A stretch of 64,000 nucleotides of DNA from Flavipsychrobacter sp. (GTDB lineage: Bacteria > Bacteroidota > Bacteroidia > Chitinophagales > Chitinophagaceae): NCBI GenBank assembly GCA_016787265.1, contig JAEUVF010000013.1, forward strand, positions 248,001 through 312,000, in the 5' to 3' direction. The position numbers were made by a program, and so were the translations under genes. Positions 1 to 8,325 of the stretch are shown one piece after another. The first letter of the stretch is position 1; every line of letters begins with the position of its first letter. The notes under the pieces were generated by a model. The model was given only the letters and a program-made list of their open reading frames with translations, made no database searches and had not been told where the DNA came from.

Positions 1-1
1 G

Positions 2-1444
2 TTTAATTCAGATTATACTTCACCGAATAAACGGTATCATCTGTATTTCATAGCATTGTCGAATTCCATGCAGGCCAATGAAAACGGAGGTTTACAGGAT
101 GATTATGACTATATGTCTGACCTGGTAAGTTATAGGGAACGCAGTGCGATCCCTGTACAATTAGGGGATTTTGTTCCTTATCGCCGAAATGTACTCAACA
201 GTGTACTCAATGCAGGAAGCAGGCAAAGAACCACCACTTATCTGCTTCGGCAACAGTATGATCTTGGCAGAAAAGACAGTATTGTAACGGATTCATCTGT
301 AATTCCGCTTTTTTACCCAAAGCTTAGAATTGAATACAATCTTCAGTATAACCGGCATCGCTATCGGTATTTTGACCGGCAACCCCAGGATAGTTTCTAT
401 ATTAATAATTATGATTTCCTGATTCGGCCAGCTAATGACTTTTCAATAGAAGAGTCCTGGAATGATGTGATTAATGATTTTTCACTGTACAGTTTTCCGG
501 ATGAAAAAAATGCCCGGCAATATTTAAAAGCGGGTATTTCTCTTCAAAACATGACGGGTATTTTCACCGACGGTAAGCGCAGTTTTTACAACCTGTTTAT
601 TCATGGTGAATACCGGAATAAAACCCGCAACCAGAAATGGGACCTGGAAGCCAACGGAAAATTCTACCTGGCAGGTTATAACAATGCCGACTTTGATTTG
701 AATGCCAGTATCAAACGATACATAAGTAAGCAGTTAGGTTATATCCAGGCAGGTTTTCAGAATGTGAACAGGACGCCTTCCTATATTTTTGAACCCGGCA
801 GCAGTTTCAGCCTGGTTGGGCTGTCTTCGCTTAACAAAGAAAATATAACCCGTATTTATGGTTCATTGGATAACCCGTTAAAACGCTGGAACCTATCCGC
901 CAGTTATTACCTGGTTAGCAATTTTTCCTATTTCACCGACTTTTATAAACCTGCTCAGGCTTCTGCCTTGTTTAATGTACTGGAAGTAAGCGCGGAGAAA
1001 AATTTTAAAGTGGGGCGTCGCTGGAACTGGATGGCGCGGGTGCAATTACAACAGCGGGCAGGGGATGGACCGGTTAATATGCCATTGTTGTTCACCCATC
1101 ACCGGTTTGGGTATGAAGGTACGCTGGGTTTCAAGAATCTTCGATTTGCAGCCGGATTGGAGGGTAAATATCATACTGCCTATAAGGCTGATTTTTATTC
1201 ACCCCTGTTAGCCCGGTTCTATTTCCAGGATACCGCTACCCTGAAGTTGAACTTCCCCGATATTGCTGCCTATGTACATTTCAGGATTCGCAGCTTTGCC
1301 GCTTATGTCAGGGCTGAAAACCTGAATACGGCTGTTTCCCGAAACGGCGTTTTCGGCTTTTACAACAATAACCTGGCTGCGCCCAATTATCCCTACCAGG
1401 GACTAATGATCCGTGTCGGAATCTTCTGGAGCTTTGTAAACTGA
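2..1444 (+). CDS. Porin_10-type putative outer-membrane porin, C-terminal part
   Basis: The reading frame is open from base 2, so the gene starts before the window; the TTG at 56 is only the first internal start-like codon. The visible roughly 480 residues consist of alternating aromatic/polar stretches rich in Tyr, Asn and Phe, as in a beta-barrel, and end in a strand finishing with aromatic residues (IFWSFVN). The wording NKRYHLYFIA before the window-internal start, and the overall pattern, resemble the Bacteroidota 'putative porin' family (Porin_10). The substrate is unknown. The next gene begins 63 bases downstream on the same strand. The barrel nature is fairly secure; the family name is recognition by eye. 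Confidence 0.7.
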   Translation, partial: FNSDYTSPNKRYHLYFIALSNSMQANENGGLQDDYDYMSDLVSYRERSAIPVQLGDFVPYRRNVLNSVLNAGSRQRTTTYLLRQQYDLGRKDSIVTDSSVIPLFYPKLRIEYNLQYNRHRYRYFDRQPQDSFYINNYDFLIRPANDFSIEESWNDVINDFSLYSFPDEKNARQYLKAGISLQNMTGIFTDGKRSFYNLFIHGEYRNKTRNQKWDLEANGKFYLAGYNNADFDLNASIKRYISKQLGYIQAGFQNVNRTPSYIFEPGSSFSLVGLSSLNKENITRIYGSLDNPLKRWNLSASYYLVSNFSYFTDFYKPAQASALFNVLEVSAEKNFKVGRRWNWMARVQLQQRAGDGPVNMPLLFTHHRFGYEGTLGFKNLRFAAGLEGKYHTAYKADFYSPLLARFYFQDTATLKLNFPDIAAYVHFRIRSFAAYVRAENLNTAVSRNGVFGFYNNNLAAPNYPYQGLMIRVGIFWSFVN

Positions 1445-1507
1445 CGAAAATCAGATGTTTTTAACAGTGCCGGACTTTGAAATCTTAAAAAAGAGAGTAG
1501 CTTTGCT

Positions 1508-1918
1508 TTGTTGAAAAAACTGTTAACCATATCCTTGGCCTTTCTGTACCTGCTGGTATCCAGTGGACTGCTGGTGGAGATTCATCACTGCATGGGTCGG
1601 ATTGCAGATGCGAGTCTGCATGTTTTTGCCCATGAAAAAGAGGAAGGCACCTGCGGTAAATGTGGCATGCCTAAAACAGAGGAATTTGCGCATTGCTGCA
1701 AGGATGAGGTAAAACTTGTTAAAGTTGACGATGATCAGAAAGCAGCCGGAACCTATTACCAGATTGAAGCTCCTGTTGCAATTTTGAATCCGGCTCCCTG
1801 GAATGAATGGCTTCAGCCCGAAACTGATTTGAAAGCAGTTGTATTACCTCCGGCGCATGGGCCGCCAGTTGGTGAAGACCCGGGTTTTCAGTCGCTTTAT
1901 TGCATTTTCAGAATTTGA
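1508..1918 (+). CDS. HYC_CC_PP-family-like small membrane-anchored protein
   Basis: A 136-residue protein with one N-terminal hydrophobic segment (about residues 5-23) followed directly by His26-His27-Cys28, then Cys49-x-x-Cys52, His62-Cys63-Cys64 and a Pro-Pro-rich end (LPPAHGPP). This order of motifs matches the Bacteroidota family named HYC_CC_PP, whose function is unknown. The paired Cys/His motifs suggest metal binding. No ATG is available; two adjacent TTG codons (1508 and 1511) are the possible starts, about ten bases after a purine-rich AAAAAAGAGAG. It precedes two HMA-domain proteins, which supports a role in metal handling at the envelope, but this is inferred. Confidence 0.6.
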   Translation: MLKKLLTISLAFLYLLVSSGLLVEIHHCMGRIADASLHVFAHEKEEGTCGKCGMPKTEEFAHCCKDEVKLVKVDDDQKAAGTYYQIEAPVAILNPAPWNEWLQPETDLKAVVLPPAHGPPVGEDPGFQSLYCIFRI

Positions 1919-1939
1919 GATAAGGATGGTTTATGCTAT

Positions 1940-1956
1940 GCAGACTACCAGTCTGC
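1940..1956. repeat. Perfect 7-bp inverted repeat between the HYC_CC_PP gene and the Cys-rich HMA gene
   Basis: GCAGACT-ACC-AGTCTGC forms a perfect 7-bp stem with a 3-base loop, 22 bases after the stop of the upstream gene. The following bases are T-rich but contain no clean T-run, so it is a weak terminator candidate or an operator half-palindrome. No function can be assigned from sequence alone. Confidence 0.3.
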
Positions 1957-1993
1957 CCTACTATCTATTATTTAAATCTCAAGTTCAACAATC

Positions 1994-2515
1994 ATGAAAC
2001 TCATCACTTTAGTATCCTTTTTATTTGTAACAACAATTGCTTTTGGCCAGAAGAATACCGAATCTATTAAGGTTTGGGGTAATTGTGGCATGTGTAAAAA
2101 GACCATCGAAACGGCAGCTTCCAATGCTGGAGCAACCAGTGCCGACTGGAATGAAGAAACCAAAGTATTGCAGGTAAGTTATAAGGCTAAGAAAACCTCT
2201 TCCGATAAAATCCAGCAGGCTATTGCAAATGCAGGCTATGATACCGAAAAGTTTACTGCAGATCAGGCGGTGTATGATAACTTACACGGTTGCTGCAAAT
2301 ACGACCGGAAAGACGCCACTGCTTCTTCAAGTGCTACTGATGCAACTGCGGATTGCTGCAAAGACGGAAAGTGCTCCAAAGACCACGCAAAAGCAGGTCA
2401 TTGCAAAGACTGCTGCAAAGATGGTGTTTGTAAAAAAGGAAGCGATTGCTGCAAGGAAGGAAATTGCTGTAAGGATGGTAAGTGCAGCAAAGGCGGGGAC
2501 TGTTGTAAAAAATAA
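1994..2515 (+). CDS. Secreted HMA-domain protein with cysteine-rich metallothionein-like tail
   Basis: 173 residues. A signal peptide (about 1-18, ending AFGQ) is followed by an HMA-like ferredoxin fold with the metal-binding GNCGMC motif (Cys31 and Cys34). From about residue 98 the protein becomes a tail of lysine and paired cysteines: repeats of CCKDGKCSK and DCCK give 16 cysteines in about 75 residues. The domain type normally binds soft metals such as Cu+, Zn2+ or Hg2+; the tail looks like a tandemly grown metal sink. It should act in the periplasm or be surface-exposed. It lies upstream of a second HMA protein and a thioredoxin. Metal identity is not deducible. Confidence 0.75.
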   Translation: MKLITLVSFLFVTTIAFGQKNTESIKVWGNCGMCKKTIETAASNAGATSADWNEETKVLQVSYKAKKTSSDKIQQAIANAGYDTEKFTADQAVYDNLHGCCKYDRKDATASSSATDATADCCKDGKCSKDHAKAGHCKDCCKDGVCKKGSDCCKEGNCCKDGKCSKGGDCCKK

Positions 2516-2542
2516 GCATTCTAATCAAAATAAACAGATGTT

Positions 2543-3088
2543 ATGAAACAAGTAATTTTAGCTTGTTTACTGGCGCTGTTTGGGATGAATGCCAATGCAC
2601 AATTCTCAAAAGCCAGTTTACAGGCGAGTGGGCTTACCTGTGCACTCTGCACAAAAGCCATCAATAATTCACTGGAACAATTAAGTTTTATCAAATCGGT
2701 TAAACCGGATATTAAAACATCTTCTTTTCAGATTGAATTCAAAGAAGGCGCAAATGTTGATATTGATGCTTTGCGCAAAGGAGTGGAAGATGCGGGATTC
2801 TCGGTAGCCAAACTTCAGCTGACAGGAAATTTTGATCAGCTGGCCGTGGCGCAGGATGAACATGCTACCATCGAAGGGAAAACCTTTCATTTTCTATCAG
2901 TAAAAAAGCAGACCCTTTCCGGTGAGCAGGTATTAACCATCGTTGATAAAAACTTCATTCCGGCAAAGGAATTCAAAAAATACAGTAAATCCAGTTCCAT
3001 GTCCTGCGTTCAGACAGGAAAGGCGGGTGATTGCTGTCAAAAAGAAGGATTGTCGGCCGACAGCCGCATTTATCACGTGACGATTTAA
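2543..3088 (+). CDS. Periplasmic heavy-metal-associated (HMA) domain protein
   Basis: 181 residues with a signal peptide (about 1-19, ending NANAQ) and an HMA-like fold carrying LTCALC (Cys33, Cys36) at the expected metal-binding loop. The C-terminal half has no recognised domain but holds three more cysteines (SMSC and DCC, about residues 153-166) and ends in a beta-like strand. It begins 27 bases after the Cys-rich HMA gene and is probably co-transcribed with it. The likely role is periplasmic binding or transfer of a soft metal ion. Confidence 0.75.
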   Translation: MKQVILACLLALFGMNANAQFSKASLQASGLTCALCTKAINNSLEQLSFIKSVKPDIKTSSFQIEFKEGANVDIDALRKGVEDAGFSVAKLQLTGNFDQLAVAQDEHATIEGKTFHFLSVKKQTLSGEQVLTIVDKNFIPAKEFKKYSKSSSMSCVQTGKAGDCCQKEGLSADSRIYHVTI

Positions 3089-3097
3089 TATTGAAAC

Positions 3098-3132
3098 AAT
3101 CCGGGTGTTTTCGGGCACCCGGATTTAATTTT
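3098..3132 (+). terminator. Rho-independent terminator after the HMA genes
   Basis: AATCCGGGTG (3098-3107) pairs perfectly with CACCCGGATT (3116-3125) across an 8-base loop and is followed by a T-rich stretch (TAATTTTAT). It starts ten bases after the HMA stop codon, so it probably ends the metal-protein transcript. Because the thioredoxin gene begins only six bases after the T-tract, some read-through or a separate promoter must serve that gene. Confidence 0.75.
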
Positions 3133-3137
3133 ATGGT

Positions 3138-3617
3138 ATGAAACAAACGGTTCTTTCTGTTTTACTGGTATATTCGTTTGCTATCGGATATGCGCAACCG
3201 AAAATAGGAGATATGGCACCAGAGATCCGGTTGAAAAACCTGGCTGGAAAGGAAATCACACTATCTGCTTTGAAGGGTAGTTATGTGCTGGTGGATTTCT
3301 GGGCGAGCTGGTGTGCTCCCTGCAGAAAATCGAATAAACAACTGGGCCCCCTCTATGATCTTTATAGGAAAAAGGGGTTTGAAATTTATGGTATAAGCCT
3401 GGATGAAGAAGAAGCTGCCTGGAAAAAAGCGGTAGCTGCAGATAAAATCAACTGGGTCCAGACCCGGGAAGCCGGTGGATGGTACGCGCCGGTAGCATTG
3501 GCATGGGGGATTGAACAATTGCCAACCTCCTTTTTACTGGACAAAACGGGAAGGATCATATCCATTGATCCAGGTGCTGGCGAAGTGGAATTAGTGCTGC
3601 GCCAGGGCTTAAAATAA
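3138..3617 (+). CDS. TlpA-like periplasmic thioredoxin
   Basis: 159 residues with a signal peptide (about 1-19) and an AhpC/TSA-Redoxin type thioredoxin fold. The active site is WASWCAPC (Cys59, Cys62), and the cis-proline loop is present (QLPTSFLLD, near residue 131). The length is usual for a minimal TlpA/ResA-like protein. It likely reduces or isomerises disulfides in the periplasm; beside cysteine-rich HMA proteins a plausible job is keeping their metal-binding thiols reduced, but that is inferred. The downstream barrel gene starts five bases after its stop. Confidence 0.85.
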   Translation: MKQTVLSVLLVYSFAIGYAQPKIGDMAPEIRLKNLAGKEITLSALKGSYVLVDFWASWCAPCRKSNKQLGPLYDLYRKKGFEIYGISLDEEEAAWKKAVAADKINWVQTREAGGWYAPVALAWGIEQLPTSFLLDKTGRIISIDPGAGEVELVLRQGLK

Positions 3618-3622
3618 TTGCG

Positions 3623-4447
3623 ATGAAATTTTTTTGGATTGGACTTGGGTGTCTATTCTTTTCATTTGGTACCCAGGCACAGGAGTTATATGTATTTACG
3701 GATCCTGCCTCCAACCTGCCGGCTCAATCACTCAGTGCGAAACTTACATCCCGCTTTGCTGATTTGCCACAATCCGGCATGATCCGGCAGCGCTATATGC
3801 CAGAATTGATGGTTGGATTGCACAAAAACTGGATGGGCCGGGTGAGTACTACTTTTTCCAATTTTTATCAATCAGGGCAGCGCTGGGAATCCGTTAAGGG
3901 CTATGTTAAATGGCGTTTTTTTTCTGAAGATGGCATACATCGTCATTTCCGGATGGCTGCTTTTGCAGATGGGGCCTATAGCCGGAACAACATGATTTAT
4001 GACGAAATGAACCTGGATGGAGACAATAGCGGGATTCAGTTTGGTTTAATCGGAACGCAACTTTTACATAAGCTGGCTATTTCCGGCACAGCCAGTTATA
4101 TGCGGGTTTTTGATGAGAAATTCAGAACGATGGGGGATATGCACGATCAGGATGCCCTGATGTACAGTTTGTCTGCGGGGTACCTGCTTTTTCCAAAATC
4201 CTATGCTGATTATGAGCAGATTAACCTGAATTTATACCTTGAAGTACTGGGTATGAAGGGGTTGGGGCCGGGTACCCATTATCTTGATATTGCACCGGCT
4301 ATTCAGTTGATTTTCAACAGTGCTACAAAGTTAAACCTGGGAGCCAGGTTCGAGGCTTCCGGAAATGCGACCCGAATCGCCCGCAATAATTATTTCCTGA
4401 GCCTGGAATCCACTTTTCTGAATGTGTGGAAAAAACGCGGAAAATAG
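3623..4447 (+). CDS. Outer-membrane beta-barrel protein of unknown substrate
   Basis: 274 residues with a signal peptide (about 1-19, ending TQAQ). The rest alternates hydrophobic and polar residues, with glycine- and aromatic-rich strands such as LNLGARFEASG and YFLSLESTFLNVW, as expected for a barrel of perhaps 10-12 strands. It starts five bases after the thioredoxin gene and is probably in the same transcript. Similar barrels often sit in metal-stress clusters of this phylum, but I cannot name the family. It could be a channel or a surface-exposed partner of the metal-binding proteins upstream. Confidence 0.55.
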   Translation: MKFFWIGLGCLFFSFGTQAQELYVFTDPASNLPAQSLSAKLTSRFADLPQSGMIRQRYMPELMVGLHKNWMGRVSTTFSNFYQSGQRWESVKGYVKWRFFSEDGIHRHFRMAAFADGAYSRNNMIYDEMNLDGDNSGIQFGLIGTQLLHKLAISGTASYMRVFDEKFRTMGDMHDQDALMYSLSAGYLLFPKSYADYEQINLNLYLEVLGMKGLGPGTHYLDIAPAIQLIFNSATKLNLGARFEASGNATRIARNNYFLSLESTFLNVWKKRGK

Positions 4448-4496
4448 ACTAAAAGCAGGGTCGGGGGCGTTTTAGAGAGAAATCCAATCCTTCCAA

Positions 4497-5579
4497 ATGA
4501 GAAAGATTAGTGTACTCTTTACCTGTTTGGTGCTGGTTGTAACAGCAATGGCACAACGGGTCGACCTCGACCGCTTTTCCTTCCAGGTAAATTACCGGGA
4601 GCTTCCGCAATTACCCCTGGACAGTAGTTTTCGTACGTATGATTTTTCCTGTGATTTTGGACCGCTTATGAAACTGGCACTAGGGAATGAGTCACCGGCT
4701 GAACGCCTGGAGATCATGGGCTGGAAATGGCTTCCTGTCAATGGACATGTTTCAGTACAATTAAAAATGGAAGATCTGATTATTACCAAATCCGATATCA
4801 ACCAGCGGGAGGAAATAAAAAAAGACAAAAACGGGAATGTTGTAAGTAAAAAGATGTGGTATGCTCCCCGTCTAACCTATACCTATGCTGCCCGTGTTTT
4901 AATACGTGATTATACAGGAAGACAGATTGATGAATACCAGATGGTAAACCGCCAGCAGACATTTACCTACCAGGGAACAGAAGTAGGTAATAAAATTGCT
5001 GCATTTAATGTGTTGCTTAATATGGTGGTACTGACCACCCAGGTTAGCAGGGAAGTGCTTTATAAAACGATTTATCAATTATCGGGTAATCTAACCCGTC
5101 AGTACGGTTATCTCGAAAAGCGGGTATCCGATATGGTTTGGATTGTGTCTAACCGTAAACATCCGGAGTACAACCAGTTCCGCAATAACTGGGGTATTGT
5201 AAAGAATGCGCTGTTCAAAATCAATACCAATGAATCGATCGAGCCTATCTGGAAGGAAGTACAACCTGCTATTGCCTATTTCGAAAAAGTTCGCCGTGAG
5301 TATGATGGAAATAGCAAACATGACCGGAAACTTCGTTATGCCACCCATTTCATACTGAGTAAACTCTATTTCTACCTTGATAAGCCGGAACTGGCCCAGC
5401 GGGAAGCTTCTGATCTAATATTGAATGACTTTGACCAGCGGGATGGTTATCACCTGGAGTCGATGGCGAATTATCTGAAAAATGAATTAGCCAATAATCG
5501 TCGCAGTACCCGCTATTTCCCTCTTTACGTACAAAGCTTTGAAGGACCTCAGAATGTATCCTTATATTCGGGACAGTAA
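4497..5579 (+). CDS. Secreted protein of unknown function
   Basis: 360 residues with a clear signal peptide (about 1-19, ending AMAQ). There is no lipobox and no further membrane segment. The N-terminal half is predicted strand-rich; the C-terminal half (from about residue 215) looks helical and contains a TPR-like stretch with the motif LSKLYFYLDKPELAQREASDLI. I recognise no catalytic motif. It ends eight bases before the gluconokinase gene and so is probably co-transcribed with it, although nothing in its sequence links it to sugar-acid metabolism. Confidence 0.55.
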   Translation: MRKISVLFTCLVLVVTAMAQRVDLDRFSFQVNYRELPQLPLDSSFRTYDFSCDFGPLMKLALGNESPAERLEIMGWKWLPVNGHVSVQLKMEDLIITKSDINQREEIKKDKNGNVVSKKMWYAPRLTYTYAARVLIRDYTGRQIDEYQMVNRQQTFTYQGTEVGNKIAAFNVLLNMVVLTTQVSREVLYKTIYQLSGNLTRQYGYLEKRVSDMVWIVSNRKHPEYNQFRNNWGIVKNALFKINTNESIEPIWKEVQPAIAYFEKVRREYDGNSKHDRKLRYATHFILSKLYFYLDKPELAQREASDLILNDFDQRDGYHLESMANYLKNELANNRRSTRYFPLYVQSFEGPQNVSLYSGQ

Positions 5580-5587
5580 TACCGAAT

Positions 5588-7033
5588 ATGCCATTGTTTG
5601 CCGGACTGGACCTGGGTACCACACATACCAAGCTGGTTGTCCTTGATGAAAGGGGTAATCTGCTGCACCAGGCCAAGTCGTCTTATAAGAATGGAACTAC
5701 AATAGAGCTGGATCCACAGGAGATCCTTGTATTGGCGAAACAGCTGTTGGAGGATGCATTTTCGGTTATCGATCCTCGTGATTCAATAATCTATCTCTCC
5801 CTAAGTGCTGCCATGCATAGCCTGATGCTGGTGAATGAAAATGCCGTACCCATCAGTTCATTGACCACCTGGGCGGATACCAGTAGCCTGACCCTGGTAA
5901 ATGAGTACAAAGCAGACTCCAGGATACATACGCTGGTGAACGAAACGGGTACTCCCTTTCATCCTATGTCGCCACTGGCTAAATTGTGGCAATTGAAGGA
6001 ATCCAATACAGTATTGCTGAACCAGGCGTACAAATGTATCGGGATAAAAGAGTTCATCTGGTTTCATCTTACAGGTGCCTGGGAAACGGATTGCAGCATG
6101 GCTTCCGCAACTGGTATGTATGATCCGGTAAAAGGGGACTGGCATCCATTGGCATTGGAGTTAACCGGGGTAAGAAAGGATCAGTTGCCGGTTGTTCAGG
6201 CAATTGATTGGGTTCGGAAAGAGAGCCGTTTACAAATTGAAGGATGTCAGCTACTTCATGTTTTGGGAGGTTCCGACGGCTGCCTGGCACAGATCGGCAG
6301 TAAAGCGATGCGGCCTGGTACTGCAAGTCTTACCATTGGAACCAGCGGTGCCATCCGGATGGTTCAGCCCAATTTTGTTGCTGATCCTGATAGCGGGTTG
6401 TTTTCCTATCAGTTAGATACTACTCATTTTGTATGCGGCGGACCAACCAATAATGGTGGCATTGTATTACAGTGGTGGGAAGAAGAAATCATGGGTAAGT
6501 CGGCGCCATTGGGCATGCTGCTGGATCAGTTTGAAGAGGAGGCTGCTTCGGTTATACCTGGCTGTGAGGGACTGGTCTGTTTGCCCTATTTTGGAGGAGA
6601 ACGGGCACCCGTCTGGAATGCAGGAGCCACGGGAATATTTGCCGGTATTCGGTTTCAGCATCGGCAGGCGCATTTCAAAAGAGCCCTTGTGGAAGGGATC
6701 TGTTTTATTTTCCGGCAGTTACTGGAGCGGATTGAAAAAGTGTATGGACCTGTACAAAGTATAAAAGCAAGTGGAGGATTTACTAAAAGTGCCTGGTGGG
6801 TGCAGGTCATGAGTGATGTATTGGAACGGACTATCGAAGTTGGGGAGGAAGAGGCAGATGCATCCGCATTGGGTGCTATAGCGATTGGGATGAAGGCTGC
6901 AGGTTATTTGAAAGAATGGACTGAACTCGAAGAAGTGCTTGCATTCACCTACCATACGGTTCATCCGGCTGCTGCAAACAGACAGGTTTACCGTAACCAA
7001 TACCAAGAATTTATACGCTTATGTCATTTCTAA
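5588..7033 (+). CDS. gntK: FGGY-family carbohydrate kinase, probable gluconokinase
   Basis: 481 residues, the usual FGGY length. The N-terminal phosphate-binding motif GLDLGTTHTKLVVLD (about residues 6-20), the central GGSDGCLAQIG and GTSGAIRM motifs and the C-terminal ASGGFTKSAWWVQVMSD adenine-site motif are all present. FGGY kinases phosphorylate sugars with ATP. Gluconate is the likely substrate because the next gene, overlapping by 13 bases, is a GntP-type gluconate permease; the product would be 6-phosphogluconate. Xylulose or another sugar acid cannot be excluded from sequence. The protein is cytoplasmic. Confidence 0.85.
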   Translation: MPLFAGLDLGTTHTKLVVLDERGNLLHQAKSSYKNGTTIELDPQEILVLAKQLLEDAFSVIDPRDSIIYLSLSAAMHSLMLVNENAVPISSLTTWADTSSLTLVNEYKADSRIHTLVNETGTPFHPMSPLAKLWQLKESNTVLLNQAYKCIGIKEFIWFHLTGAWETDCSMASATGMYDPVKGDWHPLALELTGVRKDQLPVVQAIDWVRKESRLQIEGCQLLHVLGGSDGCLAQIGSKAMRPGTASLTIGTSGAIRMVQPNFVADPDSGLFSYQLDTTHFVCGGPTNNGGIVLQWWEEEIMGKSAPLGMLLDQFEEEAASVIPGCEGLVCLPYFGGERAPVWNAGATGIFAGIRFQHRQAHFKRALVEGICFIFRQLLERIEKVYGPVQSIKASGGFTKSAWWVQVMSDVLERTIEVGEEEADASALGAIAIGMKAAGYLKEWTELEEVLAFTYHTVHPAAANRQVYRNQYQEFIRLCHF

Positions 7034-8325
7034 TTATTCTGCTGGCGCTGGGCCTGTTGTTCTGGATGACACTGAACAAATGGAGCCCCTTTCTTGCTTT
7101 GCTGGCTGCAACGCTCCTGATAGGTGTATTAAACGGAATGCAGGTTCCGGTACTTATGCGTGCTATGGAGAAAGGAGTGGGTTCCATGCTTGGCAGTATG
7201 GCGCTGATCCTTTGTCTGGGTGCCATGCAGGGTAAGGTGCTGGAAAAAACCGGTGCTGCTACTGTTATCAGCAGGTATTTAATGGACAGGTTTGGTCGTT
7301 CCGGTATTCAATGGGCAGTTTTACTGATGGGATTGCTGGTAGGTATTCCGTTATTTTATAATGCAGGTTTTGTGATCCTGGTGCCATTTGTTTTTACCAT
7401 TGCTGCCAGCGCAAAAGTGCCGCTCCTGTATGTTGCCATACCGATGGCTTCCGCTTTATCGGTTACGCATGGTTTTTTACCACCACATCCGGGGCCTGTT
7501 AGTCTCGCTTCTATTTTTTCAGCGTCCATTGGTAAAACAATGCTGTATGGGTTACTGGTAACGATTCCACTTGTTTGGATTGCGGGTATTGAATTTGGAA
7601 AGCGCTTCCGCCATTTTGGTACGATTCCCATTCTGGAAGAAAAAGCTGAAGAGCAAGAAACGCTGCCGTCTGTAGCATCCAGCCTGCTGGTTGCAATATT
7701 GCCCGTATTGTTGATTGCTTTACCGGCTTTACTGGTTACCATTTTACCTGCTGATTCAAAACTATTGCAAATTACACAGGCGATTGGCGACCCTGTTTTG
7801 GCGATGTTGATCGCTGCACTGGCTGCAGGCTATTTTCTGTGTATTCGAAGAGGTGTTTCCGTACAGTTGCTGATGCAATATTATGGCTCCGCAATAGAAG
7901 GTATTGCCGTAATTATGATGGTGATTGCAGGTGGGGGTGCGTTAAAGCAGGTTTTGACAGATACCGGTATTGCCGACCAGGTAGCAGGTTTTTTTACACA
8001 GTATGCGTTTCCTCCCTTGATTGCAGGTTGGCTGGTTGCGGCATCCATCCGAATTATCATTGGTTCAGCTACGGTAGCGGGAATTACTGCTGCCGGTATA
8101 TTGGCTCCCCTGGTGGTATCCACCGGTGTATCCCCTGAATGGATGGTGTTATCCGTTGGAGCCGGAAGTGTTTTTTGCTCCCATGTGAACGATACCGGCT
8201 TCTGGATGTTTAAAGAATATTACGGGTTAACGGTCAAGGAGACCCTGCTTTCCTGGACGATTATGGAATCCCTTATTTCTGTTCTGGGATTATTGCTAAT
8301 CCTGCTGCTTTCCAATTTTATCTGA
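7021..8325 (+). CDS. gntP: GntP-family gluconate:H+ symporter
   Basis: 434 residues, almost wholly hydrophobic, with about 12 membrane segments, matching the length and layout of GntP permeases. Recognisable family stretches are LLGVPLFYNAGFVIL-like (GIPLFYNAGFVIL), THGFLPPHPGP, the loop AGGGALKQVLTDTGIA and HVNDTGFWMFKEY near the C terminus. It imports gluconate or a related sugar acid with protons across the inner membrane. Its start overlaps the kinase by 13 bases, implying translational coupling. Its last 30 bases overlap the convergent ypdA gene. Confidence 0.9.
   Translation: MSFLIILLALGLLFWMTLNKWSPFLALLAATLLIGVLNGMQVPVLMRAMEKGVGSMLGSMALILCLGAMQGKVLEKTGAATVISRYLMDRFGRSGIQWAVLLMGLLVGIPLFYNAGFVILVPFVFTIAASAKVPLLYVAIPMASALSVTHGFLPPHPGPVSLASIFSASIGKTMLYGLLVTIPLVWIAGIEFGKRFRHFGTIPILEEKAEEQETLPSVASSLLVAILPVLLIALPALLVTILPADSKLLQITQAIGDPVLAMLIAALAAGYFLCIRRGVSVQLLMQYYGSAIEGIAVIMMVIAGGGALKQVLTDTGIADQVAGFFTQYAFPPLIAGWLVAASIRIIIGSATVAGITAAGILAPLVVSTGVSPEWMVLSVGAGSVFCSHVNDTGFWMFKEYYGLTVKETLLSWTIMESLISVLGLLLILLLSNFI

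Noticed and set aside
2223..2546. Overlapping frame across the Cys-rich repeat
   Set aside because: It is a by-product of the repetitive codons; the HMA protein with signal peptide is the credible frame.
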